Of a stretch of 64,000 bases of DNA, positions 60,556 to 64,000 are shown in pieces; the stretch's first letter is position 1, and the number at the start of each line of letters is the position of its first letter. Source of the stretch: Mycolicibacterium mengxianglii. GTDB taxonomy: Bacteria; Actinomycetota; Actinomycetes; Mycobacteriales; Mycobacteriaceae. The stretch lies in NCBI RefSeq assembly GCF_015710575.1, contig NZ_CP065373.1, positions 3,596,001 through 3,660,000 of the forward strand, in the 5' to 3' direction. The notes below the pieces were generated by a model. The model was not told the origin of the DNA and did not search any database. It worked only from the letters and a program-made list of their open reading frames with translations. A program made the translations under genes and the position numbers.

Positions 60556-60942
60556 ATGAGCAGGCCGAACGCACAGTCCATGAAACCCGCCACGGCGGCG
60601 AAGAAGCTGGACGTGTACCTGCCCGCGACGCCTGCGGAGTTCCAGGAAAAGCCCATTACCCGGGACGAACTCGCCGCCCTGCAGGCGGACCCGCCGCAGT
60701 GGCTCAAGGACCTCCGCAAGAACGGGCCGCACCCGAAGAACCTGGTGGCGGCCAAGCTGGGCGTCTCGATCGCCGGGCTCGCGCGCGGCGGCGTAACCGA
60801 GGCGCTGTCCACCGAGCAGATCGAGGCGCTGCTCGAGGAGAAGCCCGAGTGGCTGATCGCGGAGCGCGAGAGTTACCAGAACGTCCTGCGCGAGGAGCGA
60901 CGCCTGAAGGCGCTGCACGCGGACCAGGCTCGCGAGGGCTGA
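60556..60942 (+). CDS. DUF5997 family protein
   Basis: The 128-residue helical protein begins MSRPNAQSMKPATAAKKLDVYLPATPAEFQ and contains HPKNLVAAKLGVSIAGLARGGVTEALSTEQIEALLEEKPEWL. That middle section has the look of a helix-turn-helix, so it may supply the DNA-binding function absent from the divergent LysR-like protein; this is inference. No enzyme motif is seen. The start is set by the leaderless hexamer. Confidence 0.8.
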   Translation: MSRPNAQSMKPATAAKKLDVYLPATPAEFQEKPITRDELAALQADPPQWLKDLRKNGPHPKNLVAAKLGVSIAGLARGGVTEALSTEQIEALLEEKPEWLIAERESYQNVLREERRLKALHADQAREG

Positions 60943-61004
60943 CTACCACCCGACGAAGTTTGCTGCTAAGTATGTCTGCAGAGCAGCAAGGGTCGGAGGT
61001 CGCG

Positions 61005-61328
61005 GTGGTTCTGAAGGTGAACGTCGAGGACTTGGTGGCGTCGGGTGTGACGGTCACCGGCCACGGTGAAGATGTGGCGATGAAGCACAACGCTGCCGAC
61101 ACCCGTATCGAGACTGCGCAGGGCGGTTGGCAGGGCCGCTCGGCGGCTTCGATGACGCTGCGGCTGGCCGCTTGGTCGACGACAACGACCGCGCTGCTGA
61201 CCCGGCTCAGCGATCACGCCCAAGGCCTGCACACCTGCGCGCAGGAGTTCTGCGCCATGGAGGAACGCCACGCCGAGGCGCTGGAAGAGCCAGGGCGCCA
61301 GGCGGATTCGATCGCCACCCGGATGTAA
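61005..61328 (+). CDS. WXG100-type ESX secretion partner of the toxin
   Basis: The 107-residue helical-hairpin protein has the turn motif GGWQG at residues 41-44 (W42, G44) flanked by two long helices, the WXG100 fold of type VII secretion substrates. The start is GTG 61005 because CGGAGG lies 5 nt upstream; ATG 60972 would add 11 residues with no site. It resembles the small proteins that M. tuberculosis encodes before large ESX-associated proteins (Rv0025 type, from memory). It sits 9 nt before the toxin and is probably its co-secreted partner or chaperone. Confidence 0.85.
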   Translation: MVLKVNVEDLVASGVTVTGHGEDVAMKHNAADTRIETAQGGWQGRSAASMTLRLAAWSTTTTALLTRLSDHAQGLHTCAQEFCAMEERHAEALEEPGRQADSIATRM

Positions 61329-61337
61329 CGACCCGCG

Positions 61338-63194
61338 ATGACTCTCACCATCGCCGACATCGAACGCTGGGATGCCGGCGATGTCCGCGAGGTGTTCCAC
61401 GCCGCCACCACCCGCGCGCAAGCCGTGCAGGACGCGGCCAACGGCCTGGCGCAGCTGCCGGCGTTCACCACCTGGGGTGGCGAAGCCGCCGAAGCCGCCA
61501 AAGAAGCCATCGGCAAAACCCGCGCTGATTTGGACGCCCATGGCCGCGAAGCGCTGGCGGTGGCCAATGCCGCCCGCAGCGCCGCCGACGAGATCGAACG
61601 CCTCCGATCAGAGCTGGCCACCCTCAAGGCCGACGCCGCCGCCCTCGGCATGGAAATCGACCCGGTGTCTGGTCAAGTGGTGGCCGGACCAGGTTTCTGC
61701 GGCACTCCGATGGAACTGCTGCTCAAGCAGCAGCAATTGCAGCCGCGGGTCGACGTCTTGATCGGCGAGGCGAACCTGGTGGACCTGGCGCTGGCCAACG
61801 CCATCGACATGGCCAGCGGGGAAACGCCGGCCCCGGGCCAGCCATCAGCCAGCACGAAGCCGCCCGCGGAAACGCCGCCCGGCGACCAGACTGGTGCGCC
61901 CAACCGCCTGGAAGACATGCTGGCACCGCCGCCAGCTCGCGGGTCGGCCGATGGCGAGGGTAGGACGCCCAGCGAGATCCTCGCCGGCGGTACTACCACC
62001 GATCCCCGGCAACTCGAGAACCTCGACGACGCGCTGACCGACGTCGCCGGACAACCCGTACCGGTGCCGCCCACTGCCGCGGACCGAGTACTCAGTCAAC
62101 TCACCGGTGAGCCCGAAGATGGCACCCCCTATACCCTGTCGCCGCTGGCTGGACCCATCGCGGCCGCTGACCCCTCCGTGGTCAATCGGCAATTCGCAAA
62201 GGTTGAAGCCGCCAAGCAGAACGTGGACGCGGCGCAAGCGGCGCTCAACGATGCCGCCGCCGAGAACTACACGGCAGGCGCGGGCGACGGGCCGGGCCGC
62301 GGTGTTACCGACCTGTTGACCCAGAAGCTGTTCGACGCCCGCCGCGAGCTCACCGACCAGACGAAGATCCTCGAAGATCTTGATTTCGCCGTCACAGAAT
62401 CCGGTGGTCGAGGCGCCGCGATTCCCGCGCTGCCACCAAACGCCGACGTCCAGTCCCTCCCGCCGGAGCCGTCGAAACTGGCGGAAGCGAGCCGCGCAAT
62501 CAGCGAAGGCAGCTTCGGCATCATCCCGGGCTACGTTGAAACCGCTGACGTACTCACCAACTGGGGTGAGCACTCAGGGGCCGAACAAACCGGCGCCATT
62601 CTCGACATCGCCGGGTCGGTCCCTCTCCCAGGCGGCAAGCTGGTCACCGAGGGAGTGGAGCACGGCCTCGACGCTCTGGGAGTCCTCGGTCGCCACGCCG
62701 ACGACATCCCCACACCGCACGTCGATGTCGACGACGTGCCCAGCAGCCCAGATGTCCCGCACACGGATTTACCAGAGGGCGCAGCCGACGACATTGGATC
62801 CGTCGGTTCTTACGGCATCGAGGACACCAATGCACTGCTCACAGCCAGCGAAGCGTCCGGTGGGCATCTCATTGAGAAGCATGTTGGGCAGACGTTTGAT
62901 GACTTGGCGGCGCGCTTGGAGGCGGAGCCTCTCCCGAAGGCCGTCTCTACATTCGCGACCACGGACGAAGCAGCCGCCGCAGTGAGCACGACTCTCCAGC
63001 ACAATGAGTCCGCGATTGAATCTTGGGTATCGAATGGAGCCGCGAAAACTTTGGTTCTGACCGCCCCGTTCGATGGCGGCGAGGTTCTGGTAAGGGGTAA
63101 GAACGAAATTGTCCACGGAACGGAGGCTCTAGTGGTGCTGCGGGGCGACGGCGCGGGTGGTTGGTACGTACTGACGGGGTACATGAATCGATGA
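61338..63194 (+). CDS. Polymorphic toxin: ESX-type N-terminus with CdiA-CT RNase A-like C-terminal domain
   Basis: The 618-residue protein has three parts. Residues 1-150 form a WXG-like helical domain (RWDAGDVREVFHAAT, TTWGGEAAEAA with W46-G-G) as in ESX-targeted proteins. Residues 150-500 are a Pro/Ala-rich, disordered-looking spacer with a helical piece near 290-345. Residues 508-618 match the bacterial RNase A-like CdiA-CT domain: GGHLIEKHVGQT (His510, Lys514, His515 candidate catalytic residues), STFATTDEAAAAV, a TLVL strand and the terminal GGWYVLTGYMNR. Such toxins degrade RNA in competing cells. The stop overlaps the immunity ATG by 4 nt. Confidence 0.88.
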   Translation: MTLTIADIERWDAGDVREVFHAATTRAQAVQDAANGLAQLPAFTTWGGEAAEAAKEAIGKTRADLDAHGREALAVANAARSAADEIERLRSELATLKADAAALGMEIDPVSGQVVAGPGFCGTPMELLLKQQQLQPRVDVLIGEANLVDLALANAIDMASGETPAPGQPSASTKPPAETPPGDQTGAPNRLEDMLAPPPARGSADGEGRTPSEILAGGTTTDPRQLENLDDALTDVAGQPVPVPPTAADRVLSQLTGEPEDGTPYTLSPLAGPIAAADPSVVNRQFAKVEAAKQNVDAAQAALNDAAAENYTAGAGDGPGRGVTDLLTQKLFDARRELTDQTKILEDLDFAVTESGGRGAAIPALPPNADVQSLPPEPSKLAEASRAISEGSFGIIPGYVETADVLTNWGEHSGAEQTGAILDIAGSVPLPGGKLVTEGVEHGLDALGVLGRHADDIPTPHVDVDDVPSSPDVPHTDLPEGAADDIGSVGSYGIEDTNALLTASEASGGHLIEKHVGQTFDDLAARLEAEPLPKAVSTFATTDEAAAAVSTTLQHNESAIESWVSNGAAKTLVLTAPFDGGEVLVRGKNEIVHGTEALVVLRGDGAGGWYVLTGYMNR

Positions 63195-63520
63195 ATGACG
63201 CAATTGTTTCCGAATCCATAAGGCAGTTTTTTGGCGGATACTTTCACCAGGACTGGGCCCTCGAGGCGAAGGATTGGCAGACCTCTGTGGACAACTTCAC
63301 GGTCGGGGAGACCTCAACAGTGTTGATCAATCTGGCTCAGCAGATTGACAAGCTGGGTGCGGCGTATGCCGAGGACGAGCTGGAAGAAGTCATGTACCGC
63401 GATGCTCTGTGCTCCTTCTACCCAGCGCCACTGACCTATCACGAGTGGTTGGAGCAGGTTTCGGACCGGCTTCGTCAACACGCTGCTGCGCTTGAGCGTG
63501 GCGCATCACCAAAAAAATGA
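63191..63520 (+). CDS. CdiI-type immunity protein
   Basis: The 109-residue acidic helical protein contains FFGGYFHQDW (residues 13-22), the hallmark of the CdiI immunity family, followed by W-rich helices. It would bind and block the RNase domain of the upstream toxin in its own cell. Its ATG overlaps the toxin TGA (ATGA), so the two are translated together. This gene and the flanks are visibly more AT-rich than the window average, as is common for exchanged toxin-immunity cassettes. Confidence 0.85.
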   Translation: MNDAIVSESIRQFFGGYFHQDWALEAKDWQTSVDNFTVGETSTVLINLAQQIDKLGAAYAEDELEEVMYRDALCSFYPAPLTYHEWLEQVSDRLRQHAAALERGASPKK

Positions 63521-63593
63521 AATTGAGGCGGTCTCGAGGCTCGGACCAACTCGGGAACACGCATTTCCGCCGTCACGAGATAGGAGCCGTCGC

Positions 63594-64000
63594 GTGGCAG
63601 AGCGTCTAACAACCAAGAATCGCACGAAGGTATGTGGACATGTCATTGTGGGAACGGCGGCCGCGGTCGCCTTCATCACGGCCACGACGCTAGTGCCCAG
63701 CTGTTCACCCGCGCCGGAGAACAGCGACATAGCTCCCGATTCCGGGCCTGTGGCAGGAACATTCCGCATCGCTGATCAATACGAGCAAAGCAGCAATATC
63801 GTCGACTGCGTGGCCTACGACAATGGCGTCACGAAAATAGAATTGGTCAACACTCGGCCGGTGCGTGTCACGCTGACAAATAATGCGACGCAAGTAAACA
63901 TGATCGGGTTCGGCGGGAGTGGTTCCAGTGGACCCAGCTTGACCTACGTTACCGGTGGTGGCGCATCTGGTTCCGCGAATGTCATTCGGAACGGCGACAC
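63594..64000 (+). CDS. LpqH-family (19-kDa antigen type) lipoprotein, partial
   Basis: The open frame from GTG 63594 (AERLTTKNRTKVCGHVIVG...) runs past the right edge, 135 codons so far. AGGAG lies 8 nt upstream. A hydrophobic segment ends in LVPSC, a lipobox with an unusual Pro at -2, followed by a Ser/Pro-rich linker. The mature part (VDCVAYDNGVTKIELVNT..., VTLTNNATQVNMIGFGG, LTYVTGGGASGSANV) follows the LpqH beta-fold. It is more AT-rich than the housekeeping genes. Not in the toxin family, possibly independent. Confidence 0.7.
   Translation, partial: MAERLTTKNRTKVCGHVIVGTAAAVAFITATTLVPSCSPAPENSDIAPDSGPVAGTFRIADQYEQSSNIVDCVAYDNGVTKIELVNTRPVRVTLTNNATQVNMIGFGGSGSSGPSLTYVTGGGASGSANVIRNGD

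Overview
The window is GC-rich, densely coded chromosome of a Mycobacterium/Mycolicibacterium-type actinobacterium. The evidence is mmpS/mmpL genes, a 13E12-type HNH gene, LpqA- and LpqH-like lipoproteins, a WXG100 protein, frequent GTG starts, and a gene order from gatA to nrdF2 that follows what I recall as M. tuberculosis Rv3011c-Rv3050c. Rv numbers and locus comparisons are from memory, not from a search.

Layout: 1-2000 holds gatA (partial), gatC and an ACT-domain gene. 2003-7092 is a six-gene, mostly overlapping moxR/DUF58/VWA operon, followed by ligA. 9291-12341 has a frameshifted YjbR-type gene, an acyl-CoA ligase and a MetE-like protein. 12364-19357 looks like a variable segment: lpqA, a 13E12 HNH gene, a DUF5078/mmpL/mmpS operon and its divergent tetR. 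19347-25288 carries mnmA, iscS, a PlsC acyltransferase, a GNAT and etfBA. 25528-35348 contains the methylglucose-lipopolysaccharide type cluster (methyltransferase, GH57, GT4, hexapeptide acyltransferase) mixed with a PQQ-propeller lipoprotein, an alanine symporter and a TB22.2-like secreted protein. 35282-39299 is a chain of SAM methyltransferase, echA17, Nudix, ABC ATPase and yczE, facing a divergent mocR. 40974-51271 holds serB2, ctaD, fecB, a YciI protein, adhC, a penicillin-binding lipoprotein, an APC permease and nrdF2 with NrdR-type boxes. 51383-57472 is accessory metabolism: a Baeyer-Villiger-type monooxygenase, three TetR regulators, a geranylgeranyl reductase and an F420-type enzyme. 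57461-59003 is a frameshifted OFA-type transporter with its frameshifted small subunit.

The most interesting part is the right end (61005-63520): a WXG100 protein, a 618-residue protein with a WGG helical N-terminus and a C-terminal CdiA-CT RNase A-like toxin domain, and a CdiI-type immunity gene overlapping its stop. This is a type VII-linked toxin-immunity module, followed by a partial LpqH-like lipoprotein.

Regulation is unusually readable. Many genes start 6-9 nt after a TANNNT hexamer, as expected for leaderless transcripts, and several divergent gaps carry clear inverted-repeat operators (mmpS/tetR, mocR/yczE, nrdF2, LLM/tetR, etfB). I saw no tRNA, rRNA, CRISPR array or insertion sequence. 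No intergenic gap exceeds about 260 bases.
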